From Auricularia sp. M13 (taxonomy: Eukaryota; Basidiomycota; Agaricomycetes; Auriculariales; Auriculariaceae), in the NCBI GenBank assembly GCA_037042915.1, contig CM073194.1, positions 744,001 through 808,000 on the forward strand: a stretch of DNA of 64,000 nt. Reading direction: 5' to 3'. Under the pieces are notes generated by a model, which was not told the DNA's origin, ran no database searches, and saw only the letters and a program-made list of their open reading frames with translations. The position numbers and the translations under genes were made by a program. Positions 1-11,300 of this stretch are shown one piece after another; within the stretch, counting starts at the first letter, position 1, and each line of letters opens with the position of its first letter.

Positions 1-2229
1 AGGGTCCGCCTCCTCCGTCGCCTTCTGCTTCCCCGCAGCGTTGGCAGGGGACTTCTTACCACCAAACGCGGCTTTGAAGCGCCCGAGGATGCCGGGCTGG
101 GGCGACGCCGCTTTCTCCTTCTCCATTTCGTTCTGCTTTTCCTTCTTTGTCTTGCGCGCATCATCCTCCTCAACGTCCTCCTCCCACGCAAAGTCGCCGT
201 CAATGTCCACCGCGACATCGCCCTCCTTTTGCACGGCGAACGGCGGCGGCGCCTCCTCGGCGTCGAGGAACTTGGCCATGCGGATGACCGACGCGCGTGC
301 CTGGGCGAGGATGGAGATTGACGCCGGGAATATGAGCAGCGGCATGCGCAGGATCTGCAGAGGTGTTAGACTTGAGTGCTTGTTGAGGACTGGAAGAAAT
401 GAGATGCTCACGTTGAACAGCTGGAGGGCCGAGAAAATTGTGGCGGGCGTCAGCGCGTGGCCCGTGAGCGAGTAGGTGACCTGAGACGAAGGTCGGTTAC
501 GGAGAAGAACGGAAGAGGGAGATGTTCACAAAGGTCATCGTGCAGCACAAGATGGGGATGAGAGTCATTACGCCCATAGTCACCGCCAGGACGATCCTGA
601 GCCGCCTTCAGCGCGTTATTCACCCAGTTCATCCGAATACGCACGCAGACTTCCGGATGAGCTTAATCTCGCGCGTCCTGAACGTCGAGATCTTGTGGCC
701 GTAGAAGTTCTCCCAGGCGTACATCTTGATGGACCGGATGCCTTGCAACACCTATATCGGAACGCGACATGCACGGTGAGATCAGCATTCTGCTGTCAAA
801 GATAACCTGCTTCGCGAAATGTACCTCCTGCATTAAGCGCACGCGCTGGTCCGTGACCCCGAGATTTTTGCGAACCGCTTTGAAGTATGTGGCCACGAGC
901 ACCGACTGAATCGGTGCTGTAATAAGAAGCATCTGTCATTTAGCGTTGCGGCTCGGTCAATGCTGCATTCGCACGAGAGGCGGTGGGAGGACATACTCCG
1001 AGGCCGACAAGCGCTGAATAGCCAAGCTGGAGAGACATCTCAGTATCAAAACATAGGCTCGGTTCTCAGGGAATCATACCAGTCGAATAATCAGGGCCAC
1101 GGCGATGATAATCTGGAGGTTGACATGTCAGCGCCGGTCATCTGTGTCGACGGGCTGTCCCAAGTACCTGCAGAGGAGCGAGCCAGACCCTGGGTAATGT
1201 GAGCGAGGCTGTCCATTCATTCTAGGCTAGCGAGACGAACATGTGACCCATATACAGTGTACGCTCGAGGCGCGGGGCGTCTTCAGACAGCATGGTGGTG
1301 ATTTGCCCCTTGCTGTGGATTTGTCGGGAACGGTTGGAGAGTCGCAGGCTCTTGCGGAATAGGTTCGAGGATACCTACCGGTGCCGATTCAATGCCGGTT
1401 CGACTCGAAGAGATAGTTATGCAGCAGGGGAGACTCACTCCTGTTCGCATCATGATTCCCGCGTTCAGTGTGCGGTACGCGAACTGGTAATCGCACATGC
1501 TGGCGATGGCTGCAGCGATCGGTCAGGGCCGCCGAATAAAATACCAGGAAATGAACTGGCCTTGCATGAGGAAAAGGGCGACAGCAAGACCCGCGCCGTA
1601 GCCGACTGGGCGTGGGGCGGGCGTGTCGTCGGGCGCGCGATGGTGAAAGTACGCCAGGGTGAGCCACTTCAGCAGCTCCTCGGAGACGATGGGCGATGCG
1701 ACGGTCAAGGTGTCGCCGACCAGCTTAAGCAGGCCCGAGAGCCATACCACGGACTTGATGGTCGAGTACAGCGCCCACACGAGCGATGCGCTGTCAACCT
1801 CCGCGTCTGCCTTCGCCGGGTCGGGGACTTGTCCCTTCTCCGTTGCGTCTGGGTCCGGTGTTATGGTTTTGGAGGTCCTTTTCAGAGCGCGCTTGCGTTT
1901 GCGTTCGATGTGGTGGGCTTCGACGACATCCCCGAGGTGGCGTGCGCGCCGGAAGTCGTTCACCTGCCACAGATCTGGCGGCATTCAGTGCCCGTCGTTT
2001 TAGGCGGTAGAACACAGCGCATATACCGTCTTGCTGTAATGGGCGCGAGAAACCCACCCTCAAAAGCGGAAAGACCCAACCCAACCACACTTGACTCCAG
2101 ATCCTGTAAGACGAGGTCAGTTGTTCGTATTTTTCTGAGCGACAAAGCAACACACGATGCATAGGGTTCCGGGATGGTTCGGCCTTGCGCGAAGGCCGGC
2201 GGGGCAGGCTGGGGTTGAAACAGACCCAT
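1..2229 (-). CDS. ABCC (MRP-type) ABC transporter, 5' part only
   Basis: This is a membrane exporter of the multidrug-resistance-associated (ABCC) family, which moves conjugated or bulky organic compounds across the plasma or vacuolar membrane using ATP. Only the N-terminal part lies in the window; the nucleotide-binding domains are beyond position 1. I start at the ATG at 2229 (MGLFQPQPAPPAF), a typical beginning for agaricomycete members that lack the extra TMD0 domain. Seen in order: WVFPLLRVGFSRPLQ, WALYSTIKSVVWLSG, the FRKSLRLS segment of the first coupling loop, GIRSIKMYAWEN (second loop), and TYSLTGHALTPATIFSALQL. These are spread over at least nine short exons; one clear intron is 1975-2026. 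The part nearest position 1 encodes the charged linker before NBD1. A DNA transposon sits just upstream of the start. Family assignment is firm; exact exon borders and substrate are not known. Confidence 0.88.
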
Positions 2230-2370
2230 GGGAAGCGTTGCAGCACGAAGAGGAGCGGCGTCAGGCCGCGTATGGCTATATACTCCAGCTAAACGCAATC
2301 CATTGGGCGCCATGTGCGTGTTCCCTGCCTGCGCAGCTGCGCATTGCACCTTCGTGACTCGATAAAGTGT

Positions 2371-3360
2371 TAGATTCGGAACCAAACCCCTCCGGCCGGC
2401 AGCCGGAGGGGTTTGTGCCAAAGTCCGCTATACGGGGGACCTAGGATTATAGAATAGCAGCTGAACGACACATTTTAAAACCTAGGTTGATATGTAGAAT
2501 TGAAAGCCAAGAAGCATATCTACTATTCCAGATACTCAGGATATTTTACTATAGCCATTCCTCGCGTCGTAAGCGGCAAATCAGTCGGGGGTCACGACAG
2601 CCTCAACCTGACAATACACAGCTCCTCGAAGAGCCAGATACGCTCTGACAGGCTACCTCACAGACTTGAAAATTCAATTAGGTCTATATCTATGTGGTAA
2701 ATTAAATTTGGCCGATTTAAACGACCTCTGGTCTCGTCGCAGGTAATATACGCTGCATTGTGGCCGCCTGCTCCGAGTTCATGACCCATTTCCCACATAA
2801 AATCGGGAATTCTGCTCAAAAACTTATGTTATGGGAACTGAATAAGTCATTTGCTTGCATAACACGCCGTTTTCTGGCCCCTGAATCTGCGTTTGGCTGC
2901 CGACACGAGCATCGGTCGCGGGTCTGATGGAGCGGATATACTTCCGACATTGCTCCCGGATTCGCCCTCTCCGCCTACGGGAAGTTGCATTCCCATGAAA
3001 CGGCAGCTCCTAGCGTGCATATCCCTTATACAAAGCTTCATAGAACTATTTAATAAGATTTATGAATAACCTTTGAGGACGACTGGATGACCATGACATA
3101 AGATATGCCTAGAGGATGTTGAAAAAATGAAGAGCTCCATTGCCTCCCCACCAGAGCAGTATGCACATACTCTACGGCTATTCTGTCTACATATTCAGGT
3201 AGAGTTGGTTCTTGGCTACAATTTTGGTACTTGTAGCGAGTCGCCAGGAGTTGAGGAGGATGCACTATTCTATAATCCTAGGTCCCCGATTTGGCGGACT
3301 GAGTCATAAGCCCCTCTGCGAGGGCGCTCGGCTGGCGCCGAGCGGGCTTAGTTGAGTCTA
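2371..3360. mobile_element. 990 bp non-autonomous DNA transposon with 9 bp target duplication
   Basis: The element is flanked by the direct repeat ATAAAGTGT (2362-2370 and 3361-3369). Its ends are inverted: TAGATTC on the left and the reverse complement of TAGACTC on the right. Just inside each end is a self-complementary hairpin (left stem 2383-2396 with 2402-2415; right fold 3308-3350). Next comes a second inverted-repeat block, 2422-2457 against 3265-3300, identical at 30 of 36 positions. No transposase-like reading frame is visible inside, so it would depend on an autonomous relative. A 9 bp duplication suggests a Mutator-like or similar superfamily; an 8 bp hAT or KDZ reading is possible if one flanking base is coincidental. 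Confidence 0.82.
2383..2415. repeat. Perfect 14 bp-stem hairpin in left end of the transposon
   Basis: Positions 2383-2396 are perfectly complementary to 2402-2415 with a five-base loop. It lies between the outer terminal repeat and the inner repeat block of the 2371-3360 element. A similar but longer imperfect fold occupies the same place at the right end (3308-3350). Confidence 0.85.
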
Positions 3361-4587
3361 ATAAAGTGTCGCCGATATCAACAAGGATTGCTCAGCGCTC
3401 AGCTCCGTGTGAATCGCCCTGTCAAACGCACAAGAAAATTTTCGCTATGGTCAGTCGGAGTAGTGGACACGGCGATAAAGGAGTAGGCATGGAGTTCAAT
3501 GGCTCTCGAGAGCATTGCAGATGACGTGGGTGGGGTGGGAAACTGGTGGGAACATGAGGACGGAGATCTACGGAGATCTTCCGACCATTCAGGGCGCGCC
3601 AGGCACCTGGATCTGTCGGCGCAGTTTTCTCGTCTTAAATCGATCCCTCAGACTCTGGACTAAGTACAGTATCTAGATGCGTATATCTTCAAACTCTCTC
3701 AGCAAACTCATCCGCACGTCGCGTTAGATTTTCAGACAGGGGCTACGCCATCCTCTCAAATCATCGGCAACAGATTGCCCGCAGCCCGTAGCGCTCCGCA
3801 ATCCCGTAAGACTGCAGCATGCAGCGTGATGCAACCCGTAGTAAATACAGTATATATGTAGTGCCTGCGCAAGTCCTGCTCATCTTGCACCGGGAATCCC
3901 GGTTCCTCCATGGGCAGGACGACTAGCTTCGCTACCCCCGTTAGCTCCGTGGGCGTGGCATTTCGCTGCGGGTCGACGCATAAATATCGCCTCCCACGGC
4001 CTGTGTTTGTATGTTGAAATGATTCCTGGAAGAGCTACTTCGACAGATTAATGAGCGCAGTGACAAGCGGCGTTGCCTGAACTCCTAATTAGACGCGACT
4101 GAGGGGTGTCATCGTGTCTTCGAACTTCGAAGTTGGATCCGTCATGTCCTCCCGACGGAATCTCAGTAGAAACCAATGTCTGCGCTTGGAAGCTCAGGCT
4201 ACCACTCAACCTCGTGCGGCGATATACGGCGTCTCTCACGATGATCTTTGCGGGACAGTCGGCCTCACCGTGAATGCGCTCTAAACCAGATATCAACGTG
4301 CATCTACCGCACGCCTACTGCTTCCGGGCACTTTACATATCAGCACCCATTCTATTCTCGGTGCGTGGATCCACTGTGGCTCAGAACTATCCGTCTCAGC
4401 TGCAGGTCACTGAACTGAGGTTTTGAGCCGCCTGACCCGTCCGAAGACGCCCGTATGGCACAAATATTGTCGGGAGCTTCGGGCAATGAACAAGCTATAT
4501 CAATTCAGGAGTTGAATCCCTAACGTCACAGAAGATCCTCTGATTCAGGTTGCGGGAGCCCCTCGTTGAAGCCCAAGGGCAGACGCA
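3361..4587. other. Intergenic, no supported gene
   Basis: About 1.2 kb between the transposon's right target duplication and the 3' end of the cysteine-rich gene. Reading frames are short, without family motifs or plausible splice structure. I see nothing convincing here. Confidence 0.5.
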
Positions 4588-5208
4588 TCAAACGGAGTTG
4601 ACAGAGACAAAAGCAGCTGGTGATTTGACGGGTCAATGTCGGCCCACAGTCCAGTACTGTTTCCACTCACGATCGAAGCAACCAATGATGGGCTGGATGG
4701 GATTGTTATTGTTGGGCCCAGGGCCGGTCTCGCGGATGGTGCCGCTACAGCAGAGACCCACGAAACCCGTCTCGCCGAGGCTGGCAGAGTAGAATCATAC
4801 CAGCGTCAGTGACACCATCCCAGGCATATTTGGACTCTCGACGACCATGAGATGCTCACCAGTTTCCGGTAGCGGGTGCGACATGGAACGGATCGTTCGG
4901 CGGGAGCCACGAGGGGTTGAAGAAGCATGGGTTGGCAGTCGTGCCGGCGGTTCTGTTGTCGTCCGTGTTGGTGCCGGAGACAGTGGATGTCGGGCAGCAG
5001 ACGGGGTTCCCCACGCGGCCGAAGATGCCGGACTCGCACGTGAAGGTGGTCGTGCCGCTCTGGCGGGCGACGACTGCAGCAGCTAGGAAAAACCTTGAGC
5101 ATGCTTTTATATAGGGGAGATGAGGCAGAGGGCGCCCTCACCTTCGGCGGGACGAGCCGCGATGAACGGAGCAATGATAATGAGAGCGGTGAAGGCTGCC
5201 AGCTTCAT
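4588..5208 (-). CDS. Small secreted eight-cysteine protein, two-module, hydrophobin-like spacing
   Basis: The model has four exons (5208-5142, 5082-4860, 4780-4671, 4616-4588) joined by GT-AG introns and gives 142 residues in one frame. It begins with a signal peptide (MKLAAFTALIIIAPFIAARP). The mature part has exactly eight cysteines arranged C-X12-CC-X22-C-X21-C-X9-CC-X22-C. The order C-CC-C-C-CC-C matches hydrophobins, but spacing differs from both classes. The two halves resemble each other (each is C, then CC after 9-12 residues, then C-F after 22), which suggests an internal duplication. Likely exported to the wall or outside; function unknown. It could be a divergent hydrophobin-like surface protein or an effector-type protein. 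Confidence 0.75.
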
Positions 5209-5299
5209 ATCTGCCGAGTAGGTCGAGTAGGAGCTCTTGCAAGGTCAATTTTCTGAGTGCTAGTGGGCTGAAGACCACAGTATACTCCCGCAGTTGGTT

Positions 5300-5305
5300 T
5301 TTATA
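5300..5305 (-). promoter_or_regulatory. TATA box candidate for the eight-cysteine protein
   Basis: A TATAAA sequence on the minus strand lies about 90 bases upstream of the ATG at 5208, a usual distance for a strongly regulated fungal secreted-protein gene. Inferred from position and sequence only. Confidence 0.4.
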
Positions 5306-6179
5306 CCTCCCACATTGTCTACGAGAGCGCTCATATCGAGTTTTCGGCATCACAGGGATCATACACCCCTAATACATGGAAGCTGTCGTGGCCACAGGAA
5401 GGATCACTCGAAACGTGAAGCGTGAGTGCGTGCGGGGATACAGTGTCTCTAGTTCGGCTGAACTAGGTTTCGGAACAAGCGGCCATCACGGGCGCTACCG
5501 TTCTGTGTCTTCCTTCCTTCTGCCAGACTCGCCCGAACGATGCTTGTTCACAGCGGCGTCCATTTCTTGTGGCTGACTCCCTAGAACCCACGATGTGGTG
5601 GCAACTAGGTGGCTCGAGCCTCGAGCCTTTTCACGCGGATCAAGCGCACCTCGATTTCCCGGCGCGCCTGCGGTACGACTGGACGGCGAGATGCTTGCGT
5701 AGGCGCTTCAAAATGAATGCATACTGTTGGAATCATTTCCCAGTCTCTTCGTGCCTATGCGCTTCTTTTTTTGCCTTGCGAGCAACTCGGCAGACGACTT
5801 TTTAATGCGGGAGCCCGCACGCGTCTCGCGGCACTTATGGAACGTCTTCTTAGGGCGTTTACTTCAGAACTTCTTGATCCCTTGGTCATCCCTGTCGTGC
5901 AAGTGCCTTGGCCCGCTGGCAGAACCGTCTCCAATACGCGCCGGCTGGCAGACTGAGGCCAGGCTACTCTGCGCGCCGACTTGAGCTGCTATTTTTAGAT
6001 ATCTAGTGCTCTCGCAGAGCTCCAACCACTCACTCCAATGTCGCGTCACCCCTTTTCTACTCCGCACGACGACTTGCGCGATCCTGGCTCCAAGTGGGTG
6101 CGGAATTGTCGCGGGACCCGATCGCCACGCACGGGCACATAAACACTCACACGACGAGCGTCGATTCTCCTGGATCGTC
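5306..6179. other. Divergent intergenic region, no supported gene
   Basis: Roughly 0.9 kb between the start of the minus-strand cysteine-rich gene and the plus-strand secreted gene at 6180. It must hold both promoters. Short frames here lack motifs or splice support. Confidence 0.5.
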
Positions 6180-6727
6180 ATGCTCGTTCTAGTGGCCCTT
6201 GCACTCGCAACCCTGCTCTCCGCAGCGTCCGATTCCGCCTCGGGAAAGCCGCTCGTGTGCACGAACGTCACATCCGGGTACCTCGCGTACAAAGTCGTTA
6301 GCTACGTCCACAACACCATCGAGGCCATCCTAAGCAGCCCCGCGCGCGAAGCCAACGGGCATCCGTACCTGTACGCCGACCACACGGCACCGCTGCAGTT
6401 ATTCACGCTGCAGACTTGCAACTCGACCTTCCTGGGTTTCTCACCCAACGACACCACTGCAGTATACGGCCGGTGGTCATCCAAGGGCTCGTGCATTACT
6501 ACGCAGAAGAGCGATGGGGCACTGGTCTTAAAACCGTGTGCGACAACGGATGGTAGTGCGCTGCTGAGGCAGTATTTCGTTCGTCGTCCCCGCGCTCGCC
6601 CGCCTTGTTCAGTCACTTATGCGCGCTTTCGCAGTCGATGTCGGCGGGTACGACGCAGCTCGTAGGAGGCACTGCTCAGAACAAGTACGCTATAATCCTC
6701 CAAGGCGGTCACTCGAGCGCGCTCTGA
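6180..6727 (+). CDS. Secreted protein of unknown function, possibly lectin-like
   Basis: Two exons (6180-6578 and 6635-6727) with a 56 bp intron give 163 residues. The protein opens with a hydrophobic signal peptide (MLVLVALALATLLSAAS). The mature part contains VCTNVTSGYLAYK, the phrase LFTLQTCNSTFLGF and SSKGSCITTQKSDGALVLKPC, a layout that resembles ricin-B-type beta-trefoil repeats, although I could not place the QxW signature. Five cysteines and two N-glycosylation sequons (NVTS, NSTF) are visible. The ATG at 6180 was chosen because it opens the signal peptide; the frame stays open further upstream. I do not recognise the family with certainty. Confidence 0.6.
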
Positions 6728-7638
6728 TGTCTCTGCAGCACTCTGATGTACACGTACGTGGTGAGGCATCAGGTAGGTAGGTAGGTAGGTAGATTCGCGG
6801 TATGTGGTCCTATACAGAACACCGAGCTTCAGGGGATTAACGTGCCCACGCGTAAGTGCGGTGCTGCTTACTACCTAGCTTGTGATGAATCCGACGCTCA
6901 TAATCTATGGAGCAAGCTGCAAAGCCGCCGGGATGGACCTTTCAACGTCCCTATTATCGCCGGTACCTCGTGTACTGTGCATTTCCCTCGAAACCACCTG
7001 TCAGGTGGTTCCATTAATGCCCAGACTGGTTAATGCATATATGACCATTCTTCTCTTTATGGTGACGGCGTGTGTTCCTCCCTTTACTTCGAACGATTAT
7101 CTTCGAACGTCAAAGTCTGCGAAGGAGACTAGTTCCTCCCCAGTTCGACGCGTAAGTCCTTTACTTTAGAACGATTGTTTGTGACATTTGTCTTCCTCCG
7201 TCAAGTCTGCAAATGAGTCTGAGCCGAGGAGTGCAACAGCAGAGCAAAATATGGCAGGGATGCAGTGAGAGTGAAATCTTACACACGTTGCCAGATCATG
7301 GCAACTGTCATGGGGATGGCAATCGCCCCTCCAGAGTCACTGGCAACGCATTGAGGCTTTGAATGCCCCATCCCAGGTTCTCCTAACGTCGTCACCATGG
7401 AGGACAGGCCTGCTGAAGCAAACTATACAGCAGTCCACGAAGTTTCATAGTCAAAAGCAAAGAGAATAATAAGACATAGATGCAAGGTCGGTCACATGCA
7501 ACCGGAAAAATATCGTCCTCCGAGTCAGCCTGAGGATGGCTGGCTCCTCAACTCATACAAGCACCCACCCACTCTCCAAGTCACGCAAGTCATCCGTCAT
7601 CCCCGCCCCCCACACACGACGATCGCCCTCACGCGCCA
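6728..7638. other. Intergenic with AGGT microsatellite
   Basis: About 0.9 kb between the secreted gene and the 3' end of ASE1. It contains the microsatellite listed separately. Other frames are short and unsupported. Confidence 0.5.
6771..6792. repeat. (AGGT)5.5 microsatellite
   Basis: A 22-base run of the tetranucleotide AGGT, uninterrupted. It lies 40 bases downstream of the stop codon at 6727 and is probably in the 3' untranslated region. Confidence 0.95.
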
Positions 7639-10048
7639 TCAATAAACATCCTCATCCTCCTCCAACACCGGCCATCCCGTGAACTTGCCCTGCTCGCGCG
7701 TGAGGATGCCGACCGCCTCGGCCCACGCGTCGACGCTCGCGCGCGGCCGGAAGCTCTCGCGGCGCGCGCGCGCGTACAGCCCGCGCGTCGAGCCCGTCGA
7801 CGCGTTGCTCGGCCCGCGGCGCGTCGCCGAGCCGGGCTTGTGCTTCGGGTGCCCGAGCCCGAGCGCCGCCTGCTGGTGCGACGCCGAGGGGACCGGGAGG
7901 TGCGACTGCGAGGACTTGCTGCTGGGCATCGGCAGGTGGCTCTTGCCCCCCGACGCCGATGATACGGACAGCGGTTTCACACTACCGCCGCCGCCGCCGA
8001 CGTATTGCCCGTTGTGTGCGCTCAACGGCGGGCGCGACTGGCTTTGCGTTTGGGGTGTCAGTTTCGCCCGTTTGGTCGGCGGCGCCTGCGCGTAGCTTGC
8101 TGTCGACGCGCTCCGTGTCGTCGGTGTTGTACGCTTTCCGTTTATATTCTGCACGGGCTGCGGCGTCGTCGCGCGGGCTGGTACGACGTTGGGCTTGGGA
8201 CGCTGGGGAAAGTAAATATCAGAGAGGGCACGGAGCGTACGCAAAGTAGCACGGACCTTCTTGTTCTCCTTCTCCGCAGACGCCTCCTCGATCATATCCA
8301 GCGCGCGCATGCCGCGCACATAGAATCCACGCCCATTCTCGCGCTCCCACGTCGGTATCGCGACGCGCAGTTCTTGCTCAAGCTAGTACCAGTCCGTCAG
8401 CGAACAAGTCATGAAGCGCACCGGTAACCAGAACTCACCCTCGGCTTCTCCTTCTGCACGCGCTTGCGCATCTTCTCCTCGCGCAACAGTCTACCAGGAT
8501 CACGCGGCCCGCGACCCAGCAAGCGGGACTGGTCCGACGCAGCAGCCGCCAACTCGCGCTCCTCATCGCAAATGGCAAGCCAGCGCCTCACAGCAGCCAA
8601 CAGCGGGGCCTTGGTCCGCCGCTCGTCCTTCAAGCGCGCGATCTCCTCCTCATGCAGCATGAGCAGCTCCTCGGTATGCTCCTCGTCGTCCATCGCAGCA
8701 AAGTCCGCGTCGTCGCCGCACATGAGGTCGTCCCAGAGCGCGCGGATCTCCGCGCGCGCGTTCTCGACGAAGACGGACATGCGCTCGCGCTTGAGCTCGA
8801 GCATGCGCTCCAGCTCGTCCTCGTACGCCTGCACGGTCTCGAGCGTGCTCCCGCGGTGCGCCTCGACGAACTCGTCGATCGCGCCCTCGTCCACGCTCAG
8901 CCGCTTCCAGAGCGCCTCGAGCGTGTCGTAGAGCGCCTGGATGGATGCCTCGCGCTGCGCTTTCAGGTCGTCCAGCTGCGGAACGTTAGCGATGTTGCAT
9001 GTACGAACGCGGGGGACTTACGTCTGCTTTCAGGCGGTCCGCCCAGGCGATGAGTGGCACGGTCGGCTCGACGCCTTCCACGCCGAGCGTCTCGCTGTCC
9101 ACCGCGAGGCTCTCGTTCTCCGCCTCCTCGAGCCGCGCGACATATTGCGCAAAGACACGCGCGTATCCTGTGTCGTCGCCTGGCGCGGCGAATGGGTCGT
9201 CGGAACACGACGAGGTCGAAGGCCTGACATGCGCGTATGTCGTGCGGCTCAGATCACAGTCGTCCACCTCGGGAAGAGGGATGCCGAGCTCGGTGTGCAG
9301 CCATGTAATCTGCTCGAGTGTAGTCGCTAGATGGGATAATCGCCGAGTCTGCGCAAGGAAGGCGTCAGTCAACATTTCATTGAAAGAGCAATACCACAGG
9401 CAGTATGAACTCACGATTTCAGTCTTGCCGCGCACGAGTTCTTTCTCGAGCCGGTTGAAGCGTTCGGGTGTGACATCGCGCCAGCCGTCGGGGTCGTCTG
9501 TCGCGGGCGCGGGCTCGAGAACGTCGCGTGGGTAGAAGGAAGGGCCCAGGGTGCCCGAGAGCGATACGATTCGTGATGTTGCTGACTGTAATTGTTCTAG
9601 CCGGGCGTTGTACAAATGTACAAGTTTCTCTTGATGTGCTGTTAACTGCTCGTGTCGTCTGGGTAACACCTGCGCGTGAAGAAAGGGTTAATTAAAAGTA
9701 GCAAAAAATGTACATTGATCTACTTACTTGTTGCTTTCGGATTTCGCCAACGCTGACGCCAACAGCGCGACCATGGCCGCCCAGGGCCCGCGCCAGCTTC
9801 GCGCAATCGTCCTCGATGGCTGCGCAGCGCGCCATCCAGCGCTCAACTTCGTCCTTGCGGCTGTCGACCTGCTTTTCGACGGCCTGGACCAGTGCCCGGC
9901 GCAGCGCCTCGAGCTCGTCCGACAGCGCCGACGTCGGCAGGCCCAGCTGCGCGTGTAGCGTGGGTAGTAGTGATATTTGTTGGGTCATATGTGCCTGCAG
10001 CGACGACAGGAGCGTCGATACGGACGGCGCGCCGCCGTTTGCGCTCAT
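7639..10048 (-). CDS. ASE1: Microtubule-bundling spindle midzone protein, Ase1/PRC1/MAP65
   Basis: Members of this family cross-link antiparallel microtubules in the anaphase spindle midzone and guide cytokinesis. Six exons separated by introns at 9670-9727, 9349-9414, 8976-9021, 8383-8438 and 8203-8256 give 709 residues with every frame consistent. The N-terminal two thirds are long heptad-rich helices (LLSSLQAHMTQQISLLPTLH, EALYDTLEALWKRL, LEQITWLHTELGIPL), followed by KAPLLAAVRRWLAI, typical of the spectrin-like microtubule-binding region. The C-terminal 180 residues are Ser/Pro/Thr-rich and disordered, with a basic patch (PTKRAKL) and several TP sites that fit Cdk control known in this family. 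I start at MSANGGAP (10048); frames further upstream use non-ATG codons. Two introns are in-frame and could be read through in naive translation. Confidence 0.88.
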
Positions 10049-10574
10049 AGTGCCGGCGTTACGGTGTCGGTTGTGGTTGAGGAGGGAACGGCCAAACAAG
10101 GACAAACGCGCCCGCAACTGTACACGTGACGCAGACACGCGGCATCAGCGTGGTAACTCAACCGTCTCAAGCTTCATCTGACCCTGTTTTCTCAAGACTA
10201 AATTCTAAAAAATTTCCTCATGTCGCCGAATTTGTGGCTATTCATCGCCATCGGGCACGACTCGGTCCTTCGCACGACTCGGAGCTGCGCATCCGACATC
10301 GCGTTCCTGGGCGCTGACACTGACAGGTGTATGAGGTAGGACGTCCCGGCACATGAATATCTCGTAAGATTAGTTAGAGTTCATGTTACAGCTAATTTTT
10401 CTCTCAAGTCACCGCGTCTACATATCTAGTCACGGAATGGCATTCTAAGTCTCTCCCCTGAAGACATTGCCTTTCCCTGTTTTCCCTATTAATGTAGCAC
10501 GCCATCGATGCAGCCTGCCATGAACCCTGAGGCAAGTGACTCTAAGCGGCCGCAGAGCGGCGTAACCCTAACGC
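10049..10574. other. Divergent intergenic region, no supported gene
   Basis: About 0.5 kb between the start of ASE1 and the promoter of the first tandem secreted gene. Nothing with family motifs is visible. Confidence 0.5.
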
Positions 10575-10580
10575 TATAAA
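10575..10580 (+). promoter_or_regulatory. TATA box candidate, first tandem secreted gene
   Basis: TATAAA lies 49 bases upstream of the ATG at 10629. The paralogous gene downstream has TATAAAA at nearly the same distance, which supports a shared promoter design. Confidence 0.5.
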
Positions 10581-10628
10581 GAGCAGCGCTGCTGGGCAGA
10601 GGAGCGCTCTCGCGCCCGCTCTCTCACC

Positions 10629-11300
10629 ATGCACCTCAAGATCTCCGCTATATTCTGCCTCCAAGCGCTTCCTGCGCTTGCCCACATCTCCGGTCTCGCA
10701 CCGTTCAGCGGGACGTACCACGCTACGAGCACTTCCACCTTCCCGCTCGTGTTCAAGACGATCGCCTCTCCCACTGTCAAGTATATCAGACATAATCTGC
10801 TGCTGTGAATGTCTGATTGATATCGTGCACACAGCGAAGACTTCAGCGCCGCCTTGGGAATCGCGCCTGCTGGTACTTTAGGCACCGGTAACACCGGCCT
10901 GGGCACCTTCTTCCAGGCAAGTCAGCTTCAACTTCCTCTCCACCTTCAAGGGCGTTCTCAACAGTCCCCGCATAGAACCTCGACCTCGAAGCGCTAGGCC
11001 ACAGCGGCACAGTCAGTACTTTCCCCTTGGCGCAGTGCTCAACTTACGTTGCCCCTTGGCAGAACACAGGAAACTTCACGATCAACGTCAACCTCAGCGC
11101 TGTTTGGTTCTTCCAGGGCTCGGGGAACTACACGCTCACTGCCGCCGTCACGTCGGCGTTTGGCGTAAGTGCCGCATTTACAAATTAAAGCGCCCAATGC
11201 TCATACTAATCAACCGCTCGCCGATTCCGTGCGGATGTAACAGGCACAGTGGAGTACGCAGTTGGAGTTCTTCAGGATCAATTTCCCAGTTGTTGTATGA
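10629..11300 (+). CDS. Small secreted protein, tandem paralogue A
   Basis: Five exons (10629-10780, 10835-10916, 10976-11011, 11063-11164, 11244-11300) give 142 residues in one continuous frame. The protein starts with a signal peptide (MHLKISAIFCLQALPALA). Its body has no cysteine cluster; it alternates short hydrophobic strands (DFSAALGIAPAG, NFTINVNLSAVWFFQGSG, NYTLTAAVTSAFG) like a small beta-sandwich, with N-glycosylation sequons NFT and NYT. It is a paralogue of the next gene: the last two exons are the same lengths (102 and 57 bases) in both. Intron 2 (10917-10975) begins with GC rather than GT (CAG|GCAAGT), an accepted GC-AG donor. Function unknown; the family recurs in agaricomycetes as uncharacterised secreted proteins. 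Confidence 0.78.

Noticed and set aside
2383-2415. Rho-independent bacterial terminator
   Set aside because: The stem-loop is strong but is part of a eukaryotic transposon end and has no U-tract; the window is clearly fungal.
10542-10906. Minus-strand frames opposite the first tandem secreted gene
   Set aside because: They are shadows of the plus-strand exons, with no motifs and no splice support.
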